Source of the DNA: Brevundimonas sp.
GTDB taxonomy: Bacteria > Pseudomonadota > Alphaproteobacteria > Caulobacterales > Caulobacteraceae
Length of the DNA: 64,000 nt
Assembly (NCBI RefSeq): GCF_013912065.1
Contig: NZ_JACESA010000002.1
Span: forward strand, 124,001 to 188,000
Reading direction: 5' to 3'
Under the pieces are notes generated by a model. The model searched no databases. It was not told the DNA's origin and saw only the letters and a list, made by a program, of their open reading frames with translations. A program made the position numbers and the translations under genes. Every line of letters begins with the position of its first letter. The stretch's first letter is position 1. Shown in pieces: positions 50,501 through 57,326 of the stretch.

Positions 50501-51764
50501 CGACATCCAGGGCGAGAAGCGGTTCACCTCGACGATCGCGCGACGGCTGGACTCGCTGGGGGCCCTGACCCGGGGGGAGCGCCGCACTGCGGGCGCCGGT
50601 CTGTTTCGGCCCGAGGACAATCTGGAAAGTCCATGGGCGCGCCGCGCGCTGCTGGTCTTCTATGGGGCGCTCGCCTTCGGCGAGCTCGACTCCATGGCGC
50701 TCGAGACCTTCACGGCCAGGACCAGCCTGAAGCTGCTCGACGCCGACGGCGGGCTGAAGCCCTCGGACGACCTGCCGCCGATCCACACCTTCCTGAACCG
50801 GCTGCTGGCGCTTCGCATCGCCGATCAGAACGCCCTGTTCGCCGACTTCGATCGCATCCTGTCGGGCATCCTCGAGCGGGCCGCCGCCTCGGGCGATCTC
50901 GATCGCGGTCTGGAAGACATCGAGGCCGAGGAACTGGAAGTGACCGACCAGGAGGTCATCCGCACCGATGTCTCCACGGGTGCTGAGACGGCTCTGGTGA
51001 CCTTCTCGCTGAAGGTCCGACGCGAGATCCTGCGCTCGGAAGACGCCCTGTCCTGGGCCGAAGGCATCGCTCACCAGCTGGTCGTCAACGAGAAGTCCGG
51101 GCGAGCCGCGATCGCGGAGGTGGGACTGACCACGGCGACGGAGGAGGATCGTCTGGTGACGGCGGTGCGGCTGATCCGGCCCGACGACCGGCAGACGATG
51201 CCGGAGAAGGCGTTCGAGGAGTCGTCGTGGAAGGGGGGCAATGTCGCCGAGTGGCGGCGGGTCTGGGACGAGGAGGTCGCGGGGACGGACCCGTGGCGGA
51301 CACGGGAGCTGACGCTGGCGACCGGGCTGCTGCTGCCGATCTGGGGCCGGTTGCCAGCGCGCGGGTGTTCGGTTCGACGCGTCCGCGCGCCGGATGGGCG
51401 GCGCTGGCTGGGCCGGGTGCTCGACCCGGTGCAGGCCAGGACGCTCAAGTCCGCGCTTGGCTTGACGGAGGTCGGCGACGCCTGGGCCGACGGCGCCAAG
51501 ACCGCCGCCATCCTGCTGGAGCGGAATGTTCAGCTGTCGCTGGAGGGCGGGCTCTGGCTCAAGCGGGCGCGGGTCATGGACCGGTGGCGGATCGAGGTGG
51601 TCGGCGGCCGGATCGATCGCGACGCTCTGGTCGCCCTGGGATGCTTCGTCGAGATCATCGCCTTCACGCCGCGCGTCTTCGTGCCGGTCGATCAGCCGAA
51701 AAGGGTGGAGGCGGTGCTGCGTCGCCATCCGGTGCAGACAGTCCTCGACGGCGCGGCGGCGTGA
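47502..51764 (+). CDS. Strawberry-notch family helicase fused to N6-adenine-methyltransferase-like domain (copy B)
   Basis: A 1420-residue counterpart of the 1197-5504 protein. The AdoMet site LEPSAGTGLMAVVAEA (about 145), NPPF (about 210), Walker A GDGTGCGKGRQ (about 473), FDEAHAMANA (about 580), SDAGGTGRSYHADLS (about 943) and GLGRSHRTHQ (about 980) occur in the same order and spacing. Both enzymatic halves therefore look intact, although this element has lost its transfer genes. Two SSB genes follow directly. Likely acts on incoming or replicating element DNA (inference). Confidence 0.92.
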   Translation: MNSIRNLSLFADPSISDVAANILAAARALATHLARSRPLDRKLVAGVMTTAFGASDADGAWSWRDAYDAIEGATVLQIRRLEPQVGRLEDSPAEIAALLGAVSALGLTHSRRSEEQAALDQFSTPPQLAALAVLAAQVRPGDTVLEPSAGTGLMAVVAEACGGDLTLNEIAPARAALLDGLFPLAARRREDGRHLPDLLAEAGAFDVVVCNPPFSDLGAHLIAALKVLADGGRMAAIVPSTALADTGLRRSLERHGVMVGAVAFPPRAFAKHGTSVQTGLLVIDRGERSAWNGRLHQPDDLEAMAGIVASLPPRGSAKPRVRLTLDAAAYLGPRDRALALPGGRLAFLSGAKPLAYDVRAWPGEERDVGLYQAHALARIVLPDPRPHPSPLVESGPMASVAPPAPTYRPVLPPVIRDEGRISDAQTETVIYAGEAHGAWLPGRFRLGETPHELVLVRDEDEGAIRFRRGFFLGDGTGCGKGRQIAAVIADNMAQGRVRAVWLSRNDALLEDARRDWAAIGGGAHDLVPLSRWKQGEGVRLDRGVLFTTYATLRQPARGGRPSRLDQIVAWLGDDFDGVIAFDEAHAMANAAGGGKGARGTKKASLQGMAGLALQNRLPASRVLYVSATGATTAENLAYAARLGLWGGPEAPFMSRADFLDAMDRGGVAAMELVARELKALGLYVARSLSFEGVEYAPLVHPLTPDDIEIWDAWADAFQLIHANLAEALRATGLSDEDGKPKSPMAASAVHSAFEGAKLRFFGHLLAGLKAPSLIASIRDDLASGRSAVVQIVSTNEAVMERRLASIPPEEWNNLSIDLTPREYVLDYLREAFPIHLMEAIEDDDGGVTLVPVMNEGRPVVSREALERRQFLMIRMACLPAVPGVLDALLEAFGPDAVAEITGRSRRVVVRDGRRVVERRGASAARAETDAFMSGRKRVLIFSDAGGTGRSYHADLSVPNQQRRVHYLVEPGWRADAAIQGLGRSHRTHQASAPLFRPVTTDIQGEKRFTSTIARRLDSLGALTRGERRTAGAGLFRPEDNLESPWARRALLVFYGALAFGELDSMALETFTARTSLKLLDADGGLKPSDDLPPIHTFLNRLLALRIADQNALFADFDRILSGILERAAASGDLDRGLEDIEAEELEVTDQEVIRTDVSTGAETALVTFSLKVRREILRSEDALSWAEGIAHQLVVNEKSGRAAIAEVGLTTATEEDRLVTAVRLIRPDDRQTMPEKAFEESSWKGGNVAEWRRVWDEEVAGTDPWRTRELTLATGLLLPIWGRLPARGCSVRRVRAPDGRRWLGRVLDPVQARTLKSALGLTEVGDAWADGAKTAAILLERNVQLSLEGGLWLKRARVMDRWRIEVVGGRIDRDALVALGCFVEIIAFTPRVFVPVDQPKRVEAVLRRHPVQTVLDGAAA

Positions 51765-51886
51765 GCCGGGCCAGGCGGGGCGGAGGCCCCGCCTGGCGGG
51801 AGGGAAGTGGGGAGGAAGGGACGTCCCGGGTGAAGCGGGATGAGGGAGATCGGCTTCCCGGCGCTTCGGATCAACAGGAGACTGAC

Positions 51887-52240
51887 ATGCAGACCATGGT
51901 GTTCACCGGCCGGTTGGCGGCCGACCCCCAGATCAGCGACGATTTCGGCAAGGCCGTCTTCCGGCTGCTCGAGAAGCGTGGCGTCGACAGCGCCGGCAAG
52001 GACCGGCTCGTCGGCGTCAACTGCGTCAGCTGGTCGAAGGGCCTCAACGAGAAGGTCATCGCGCGCGGCCTGGCCCAGGGCTGCGAGGCCCTCGTCACCG
52101 GCGCCTTCATCGACACGACCTACACGGCGAGGGACGGCGCGGAACGGGCGGCCAAGGAGCTGGTGGTCAACCGGCTGACCGTCCTCGACTGGGCCGAAGG
52201 TCGCGACGCCGCCTCTGCGTCCGACCGCGCCGCCGCCTGA
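51887..52240 (+). CDS. Single-stranded DNA-binding protein-like, short form
   Basis: A 117-residue OB-fold protein starting MQTMVFTGRLAADPQISD with AGGAG nine bases upstream. The strand pattern continues through VGVNCVSWSKGLNEKVIARG and ALVTGAFIDTTYTAR. The C-terminus lacks the usual acidic DDIPF tip, so recruitment of partner proteins may differ from the next gene. It shares its 16-base leader (TCAACAGGAGACTGAC) exactly with the downstream SSB gene, indicating tandem duplication followed by divergence. Confidence 0.82.
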   Translation: MQTMVFTGRLAADPQISDDFGKAVFRLLEKRGVDSAGKDRLVGVNCVSWSKGLNEKVIARGLAQGCEALVTGAFIDTTYTARDGAERAAKELVVNRLTVLDWAEGRDAASASDRAAA

Positions 52241-52277
52241 TCCCTTCACCCTCATTTCATTCAACAGGAGACTGACC

Positions 52278-52691
52278 ATGCAAACCCTCGTCATCGAAGG
52301 CTATCTGGCCGCCGACCCGTCGATCCTCTCCGCCCAGGGCTCGGGCCGGAAGCGCGCCAGCTTCCGTGTGCTGGAGACCACCCGGTTCCGGCGCGCCGAC
52401 GGCACGCCGGGCGAACGGACGACCGGCTTCAACTGCCTCTGCTTCAACGAGGCGACCGCCGAGAAATACATCGAGCCCTTCGCCCGGAAGGGCAGCCGCG
52501 TTGTGATCCAGGGCCACGTCGAGAACGACACCTGGACCGGCAAGAACGGCGTCGAGCACTACGACCTGCGCGTCATCGTCGGCGACATCCGGCTGAAGAA
52601 TCGCAGGGAGACCGCAGACGAACCCGCAGGGGTCGCCGAGGGCATCGACGGCGCGGGCGGTTACGACGTGAACGACGACATCCCGTTCTGA
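52278..52691 (+). CDS. ssb: Single-stranded DNA-binding protein
   Basis: A 137-residue SSB. The OB fold starts MQTLVIEGYLAADPSILSAQ, continues FNCLCFNEATAEKYIEPFAR and GSRVVIQGHVEN, and ends with the acidic tip DVNDDIPF that binds partner proteins. Mobile-element SSBs protect the incoming strand and temper the SOS response; the gene is in the predicted leading region of oriT B. A strong terminator follows. Confidence 0.9.
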   Translation: MQTLVIEGYLAADPSILSAQGSGRKRASFRVLETTRFRRADGTPGERTTGFNCLCFNEATAEKYIEPFARKGSRVVIQGHVENDTWTGKNGVEHYDLRVIVGDIRLKNRRETADEPAGVAEGIDGAGGYDVNDDIPF

Positions 52692-52714
52692 ACCTGAAGC
52701 CTGAAACAGACCTT

Positions 52715-52747
52715 GACCCGGAGCGCTTCGCGCTCCGGGTCATTTTG
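52715..52747 (+). terminator. Rho-independent terminator after ssb
   Basis: GACCCGGAGCG, loop CTTCG, CGCTCCGGGTC, a perfect 11-pair stem, followed by ATTTTG. Confidence 0.8.
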
Positions 52748-52823
52748 CGTGTCCGGGCCGCGAGGAGGGGGAGGAAGGGCGACCGTGGGCGAGCCGATCG
52801 GGCTCTTAGCCGAGGATACGCCC

Positions 52824-53288
52824 ATGACCATCTGGACCAACGACCGAATCGAGCGCCTGGCGGCGCTCTGGCGTGACGGTCAGACCGCCGCCGTCATCGC
52901 CCGAACGCTCGGCGAAGGCGTCAGTCGCAACGCCGTGCTGGGCAAGCTCCACCGTCTCGGCCTCTGGACGGCGCGCTCCCAAGCGATCCGGCGGGGCCCG
53001 CGGCCCGGGTCGAACCGCCGGTCGACCGCAGGGGCGCCGGGACCGACGTCGGCGCGTCCTGTCGTTCCTCAGGACGCGCCCCTCTCATCCCCCGGCGTCG
53101 GCACGCGGACGATCCTGACCGTCCGGCTCGGCGAATGCCGGTGGCCGATCGGGGAGCCCCGCAGGCCCGACTTCCGTCTGTGCGGTTGCGCCGTCAGCCG
53201 GGGCGCCTTCTGCGCACCCCACGCCGACCGGGCCTATCGCCGCGCGCCCCAGACGATCGACAGCCTGGTGAAGGGCGTGTCGGCATAG
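52824..53288 (+). CDS. GcrA-like cell-cycle regulator
   Basis: A 154-residue GcrA-family protein. The N-terminal HTH is WTNDRIERLAALWRDGQTAA and VSRNAVLGKLHRLGLW. The C-terminal GECRWPIGEP and FRLCGCAVSRGAFCAPHADR block with its three Cys and a His is characteristic. Chromosomal GcrA couples adenine (GANTC) methylation to transcription in alphaproteobacteria; a copy on an element beside an adenine-methyltransferase-like protein is suggestive. No other gene lies between it and DUF2493. Confidence 0.87.
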   Translation: MTIWTNDRIERLAALWRDGQTAAVIARTLGEGVSRNAVLGKLHRLGLWTARSQAIRRGPRPGSNRRSTAGAPGPTSARPVVPQDAPLSSPGVGTRTILTVRLGECRWPIGEPRRPDFRLCGCAVSRGAFCAPHADRAYRRAPQTIDSLVKGVSA

Positions 53289-53629
53289 GGCGGCGCCCTG
53301 CAGGCTGAAGCTATTCAAGCGGCGTGCCTCGCGGGGGCGGTTCTGCGGAGGCGACGCTTCCCGTCGCCTGATCGACCGACCGTGGCCGCGTCGTCTTCCG
53401 CATCGGCGCGACGGCGCCGAAGGGTGTCGTCGTCGCGAAGGGCGACGACGACCTGCCCCCACACAACGCCCTCCGATCTTGTCATATCACCCCGGAAGTC
53501 AACGGCTGCGCCGTTCCCCTCCGCGGGTCGCAAGCGGCGACCCGCTCCGGTGACTGCCGGGGCCCCCGATATGGCCAAGACCGGGGTCGTTGCGCATGGG
53601 GCGCACGGCATTCTCAAAGGAATGTTCCA
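53289..53629. other. Intergenic region with a perfect 11-bp hairpin
   Basis: No gene is supported. GTCGTCGTCGC (53426-53436), loop GAAGG, GCGACGACGAC (53442-53452) is a perfect stem without a T-run. It could be a promoter-proximal regulatory structure for the DUF2493 gene. Confidence 0.5.
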
Positions 53630-54574
53630 ATGACCTTCTACAGCCATCCCTTCATCGCCTCCGCTTCCCAGAAGTCCGATTCCGCCTTCGACGACCTGTC
53701 GGCGTCGCTCGGCGATCAACGGCCGCATCCGACCGAGGAGGCCCTGGTCCAGCTCGGGCGCGCCCTCATGACCGAGCTCGTGGACGTGATCTCCGACACG
53801 GCCCTGGAGGACTATCAGACGATCCTGGGAGAGGCCCTGATCGGCGCCTTTCATTCGGCGGCCGGACGCATCGAACGGGATGCGGACCGGGCGCGCGATA
53901 CGATGCGATCGCTCGACCGGGACTTCGACGGATCGGAGGCGGCGGATGCCGAGCTTCAGGAAGCGACGGCGAAAGCCCGGGCGGGCGATGCGGCGACGCA
54001 GGCCTGCGAACTGATCCGGGACGCGGCGTCGGACACCTGGACGGTCGCGACGGGGGAGGTCTGGACGGCCTGGCGCGGATCACGGCGCGGCACGCATCTG
54101 ACGGCGGCACAGCTCGAGGCGAAGCAGGCGATCCGGGCGATCCGCAGTCGGAAGTCGGGAGAGGCGGATCCGGGCGGTCCCGTGATCGCCTTCCGGGGCG
54201 CGCCGACGGCCGACACATCCGAGGATGCGGGCCGGATCTTCGACGCCCTGAACTGGGCGAAGTCGGAATGGCCGGACATGGCCCTGGCCACGACGGGGGC
54301 GAGGGGGGCCGAGAAGCTGGCGATCAGATGGGCCCAGCAGAAGGGGGTGAAGCTGATCCTCGCCCGCGCGGATTTCGACGCCCACGGCAAGGCGGCTCCG
54401 TTCCGGGCGAACGACGAACTGATCGCGCTCGAGCCGGAGGTCTGCCTGACCCTGGTCCATTCGGTGGATCGGGCGAGGGGAGACCAGCGTCCGTTCGGAC
54501 CGGCGCTCAACCTTGGACAGAAGGCGATGGAGAACGGGCTGCGGCACGTGCCCATCAAGGCGCGAGCCGCCTGA
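53630..54574 (+). CDS. DUF2493 protein (copy B)
   Basis: A 314-residue counterpart of the 6894-7817 protein. The N-terminal half is helical and includes DAEL- and Ala-rich stretches. The DUF2493 domain starts about residue 183 (VIAFRGAPTADTSEDAGRIF) and keeps the LAIRWAQQKGVKLILARAD and AHGKAAPFRANDEL blocks. The usual Gly of the nucleotide-binding start is replaced by a Phe-Arg-Gly variant. GGAATG precedes the ATG. It lies directly before oriT B. Confidence 0.83.
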   Translation: MTFYSHPFIASASQKSDSAFDDLSASLGDQRPHPTEEALVQLGRALMTELVDVISDTALEDYQTILGEALIGAFHSAAGRIERDADRARDTMRSLDRDFDGSEAADAELQEATAKARAGDAATQACELIRDAASDTWTVATGEVWTAWRGSRRGTHLTAAQLEAKQAIRAIRSRKSGEADPGGPVIAFRGAPTADTSEDAGRIFDALNWAKSEWPDMALATTGARGAEKLAIRWAQQKGVKLILARADFDAHGKAAPFRANDELIALEPEVCLTLVHSVDRARGDQRPFGPALNLGQKAMENGLRHVPIKARAA

Positions 54575-54596
54575 TTCCGTGGGAACGACATCAACG

Positions 54597-54626
54597 ACCC
54601 GCTCGGCTTCGGCCGGGCGGGTTTTT
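54597..54626 (+). terminator. Rho-independent terminator after DUF2493 gene
   Basis: ACCCGCTCGGC, tetraloop TTCG, GCCGGGCGGGT (one G-U pair), followed by TTTTT. It isolates the DUF2493 transcript from the oriT and relaxase. Confidence 0.85.
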
Positions 54627-54699
54627 GTTTGTCATCTGGGGACCCCCTCGACCGTAAGCAGGCCCTACGACCGTCCGGGCGCACTTCGGGAGCCGGGGT

Positions 54700-54857
54700 A
54701 TCGGCAGATTTGATCGGATGTGCGGAGGTTTGACGGCAGTGTCCGGAAATCTGCGAAAACCCCGGAGGGCAAGATAAAAGGGTGTGTCGGGCGGTTCTCG
54801 TTTCCCTTAGACTTTCAGTCTGTTGGGACGAACCTCTATGCTGCCGGGTGACTTGCC
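54700..54857 (-). other. Candidate oriT of element B
   Basis: GGCAAGATAAAAGG at 54768-54781 matches the element A core in 13 of 14 bases; its complement reads TATCTTG^CC, one base off the YATCCTG^Y nic consensus. An 8-base inverted repeat, GCAGATTT (54704-54711) and AAATCTGC (54747-54754), lies on the leading side. The relaxase starts at 54906. The 12-bp hairpin of oriT A is not present. Confidence 0.55.
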
Positions 54858-54905
54858 GTGACTTGTCCGCAGGCGGTGGGATCCCGGGCTGACGGAGCGT
54901 GGCTC

Positions 54906-56144
54906 ATGCTCGTACGAGAGGCTATGGAGGGCCGGTTGCCGTCGACCGCGGCCGGCGAGCCCAGGACGGTGGAGGTCCGGCTTCCGCTGCGCCTGAAGAT
55001 CGAGCGCGACCCCGTCCGCATGGGGATGATGAAACGTCTCGCCAGTTCCCGGATGTTCGCCCTCGGAGATCGGACAGGGGTGCTGCGCGCGGCCCAGAAC
55101 CGTTCCGGCCGCGCCTTTCGCCTGGACGTCCGCCAGCGGGTCGTCGTCAAGGCCCTGGTCTCGCGCCACACGGGCAAGGGCGCGGAGCGGGCGGCGGCCC
55201 TGGCGGCGCACATCGGCTATCTGGGACGGGACGGCGCCGGGATCGACGGAAGCCGGGCGGAGTTCTTCGACCGCGAAGGGGAGGCCCAGGAGGTGGTCGC
55301 CGCCGCTCGGGCGTGGGGCCAGGACCGGCATCATTTTCGCTTCATTGTCTCCCCGGAGCATGGCGATCGACTCAATCTCAAACCCTATGTCCGGGAGGTG
55401 ATGGCGAGGGTGTGTGCGGACCTGGGCGAGCCGGATCTGACCTGGGTCGCAACCTGTCACTACGACACCGATCAGCCTCACGCCCACGTGCTTGTGCGCG
55501 GCAGGCGGTCGGACGGGCGCGACCTGGTCATCCCGCGCGACTATATGGGCTACGGCTTCAGGGCCCGCGCCCAGGAGGTGGCGCAGGAGCGTCTCGGCGA
55601 CCTGAGCCGGGTGGACGCCGAACGGCGGATCTGGCGCGAGACCGCAGCGGATCGGTTCACCGCCTTCGACCGACGGCTCCTCGCGGCTGCGGACCCGCAG
55701 GGCCTGGTCCCGGACGGAGTGGGCGGGACGGACGCCTGGACGGCGCTGAGCCGGGGGCGCCTGCGTCACCTCGAAGGCCTCGGTCTGGCGACGCGGCAGG
55801 GGCGGCGCTACCGGCTGGACGGGGAGCTAGAACTGAAGCTTCGCACGCTGCAGCTGAGGCGGGACGTGATCCGGACCTTGAACCAGAGGCGGCTTGAAGC
55901 CGGCTGTGACGTTCGGCGTCTGGCGCAGGGAGCCGTGCGGGGTCGGGTGGTGAAGACCGGGTTTCATGACGAGGCCGGGGCGGCGCCCTGGGTGATCGTT
56001 CGCGACGCCGCCGGGTTGGAGCACTATGGACGCCTGCGGACGGGCGCCGCCCGGCTGGAGCTCGGCAAGACGGTCGTTCTGGCCCCGGCCGGCGCCGGCC
56101 TGGCGCAGGTGGTTCAGGGGCGGGGAGCGGACCTCTTCCGATAG
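54906..56144 (+). CDS. Relaxase, VirD2-like / DUF3363, C-terminally shortened
   Basis: A 412-residue relaxase. ATG 54906 has GGAG eight bases upstream; GTG 54858 is an in-frame alternative. The probable catalytic Tyr is in HIGYLGRDG (about residue 101). DRHHFRFIVSPEHGDRL and the metal triad DQPHAHVLVRG follow in family order, and VIPRDYMGYGFR matches the element A protein. It stops after the first part of the DUF3363 region, about 170 residues short of the 17901 copy. No coupling protein or trb genes follow, so mobilisation would need help in trans. Confidence 0.9.
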   Translation: MLVREAMEGRLPSTAAGEPRTVEVRLPLRLKIERDPVRMGMMKRLASSRMFALGDRTGVLRAAQNRSGRAFRLDVRQRVVVKALVSRHTGKGAERAAALAAHIGYLGRDGAGIDGSRAEFFDREGEAQEVVAAARAWGQDRHHFRFIVSPEHGDRLNLKPYVREVMARVCADLGEPDLTWVATCHYDTDQPHAHVLVRGRRSDGRDLVIPRDYMGYGFRARAQEVAQERLGDLSRVDAERRIWRETAADRFTAFDRRLLAAADPQGLVPDGVGGTDAWTALSRGRLRHLEGLGLATRQGRRYRLDGELELKLRTLQLRRDVIRTLNQRRLEAGCDVRRLAQGAVRGRVVKTGFHDEAGAAPWVIVRDAAGLEHYGRLRTGAARLELGKTVVLAPAGAGLAQVVQGRGADLFR

Positions 56145-56198
56145 GATGCGCTGATCCGGCTATGGCGGCCCGGGGGATCATCCGACGGGATTGCGGCT

Positions 56199-56408
56199 TC
56201 AGGCTTCGACCCGCTGGACCCGGGCTTCGAACCGGTCCCGCGCTCGCAGTTCGTCGTAGAAGAGCTCCGCCTGGGCCGGCGGGTTCAGGACGTAGAACAT
56301 GGTCACGGGCAGAGGATCCAGCCGGTCCCGTTTCCAGAGGCTCGCGCCGCCCCGGGTTTCCAGCAGGGTCCACTGACCGGGCTCGTTCGGATGAGGGTGG
56401 GGTTTCAT
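56199..56408 (-). CDS. Small hypothetical protein
   Basis: A 69-residue frame starting MKPHPHPNEPGQWTLLETRG and ending in a helical charged stretch (YDELRARDRFEARVQRVEA). The frame is open further upstream to 56861 but this start is the first that gives a compact, non-repetitive protein. It has no recognised motif. It lies on the reverse strand just after the relaxase, at the right edge of element B. Confidence 0.5.
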   Translation of the reverse strand: MKPHPHPNEPGQWTLLETRGGASLWKRDRLDPLPVTMFYVLNPPAQAELFYDELRARDRFEARVQRVEA

Positions 56409-56736
56409 GCTCTGGAGACTAGCCGGGCTCCTCGAGGGCCGCCAGAGGGCGGCCCGGTCGGAGAACCGCGAGCGGCCGGGGTCGGCGATGTCCCGACGAG
56501 TCGCCTCGCGCCCGGCGTGGCCGGAGGTCCGCCCAAGGCGCGGCGCCGAGTTTGCGAGGATCGAGCAAACAACTCGGAGGATCGGGCTGACCGCGGCGGC
56601 CGCTGGGCCGTTTAGAGGATCGGCGTCGGACGAGCCCCTCTTGGGCCGCCTGCGCTGCTTACGCCGGCTGCCGACGGCGTGAGGTTCGCCCCGATTTCGT
56701 CCGAGGCGCTCGCCCGGACCCCAGCAAGGATGACCC
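56409..56736. other. Intergenic region, nothing recognised
   Basis: About 330 bases of very G/C-rich sequence between element B and the next accessory genes. Open frames here show Arg/Gly-rich translations typical of non-coding G/C-rich DNA. No strong repeat or attachment-site copy of the tRNA end was seen. Confidence 0.5.
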
Positions 56737-57240
56737 ATGTCGACGATCACGAACGGGCTGGCGATCGCCCAGCAATTCATTGGCTGCGTGGAAACGCGGG
56801 ACCGGGAGGGCATCGAACGCCTGCTGCATCCCAAGGCGCGCCAGGTCTTCGTGCTCAACACAGACCCGGCTCATCCCAGCGGGGTGTTTGAGGGCAAGGA
56901 CGAGGTTCTCGCCTACACCTTCGGCCTGTTCGGCAAGTTCGACAGCCTGGTCTGGGTGGACAAGGACTGGACGGTCTCTGCGGACGGCGCCCGGGTCTTC
57001 CTGCAGGCCCAGAGCGACGGCGTGGCGAGCCATTCCAAGGCCGCTTACCGCAACACCTATGTCATTCGCTTCGACATCGCAGGCGAGCGGATTGTCCAGA
57101 TCCTCGAATATGCGCTCGACGACGTCTTCCTCGCTCTGGGCACCCCGCCGGGCGACTGGGACAAACGCGCAGTCGCCCTGGCCCGGACGCTGCCCTACAG
57201 CACCGTGGTTGACTCCTCACTCGTAGGATCCGGCAATTAA
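56737..57240 (+). CDS. SnoaL-like / NTF2-fold protein
   Basis: A 167-residue NTF2-fold protein. NGLAIAQQFIGCVETRDREG, then ERLLHPKARQVFVLNTDPAH, and the later RIVQILEYALDDVFLALGTP follow the SnoaL-like polyketide cyclase or ketosteroid-isomerase layout. AGGATG precedes the start. It is followed after 86 bases by an SDR gene in the same direction. Substrate cannot be inferred. Confidence 0.83.
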   Translation: MSTITNGLAIAQQFIGCVETRDREGIERLLHPKARQVFVLNTDPAHPSGVFEGKDEVLAYTFGLFGKFDSLVWVDKDWTVSADGARVFLQAQSDGVASHSKAAYRNTYVIRFDIAGERIVQILEYALDDVFLALGTPPGDWDKRAVALARTLPYSTVVDSSLVGSGN

Positions 57241-57326
57241 AGCGGGGCATCGGGTATTCGGTTTCCGCGCGGTTCGAGCAGGATGGCTCGAACAGGCCCG
57301 CCGACCGGCGGACGAGAGGAGCCGCC

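Noticed and set aside
49752-51728. Second long reverse-strand open frame opposite the same gene
   Set aside because: Same shadow effect; no recognisable protein features.
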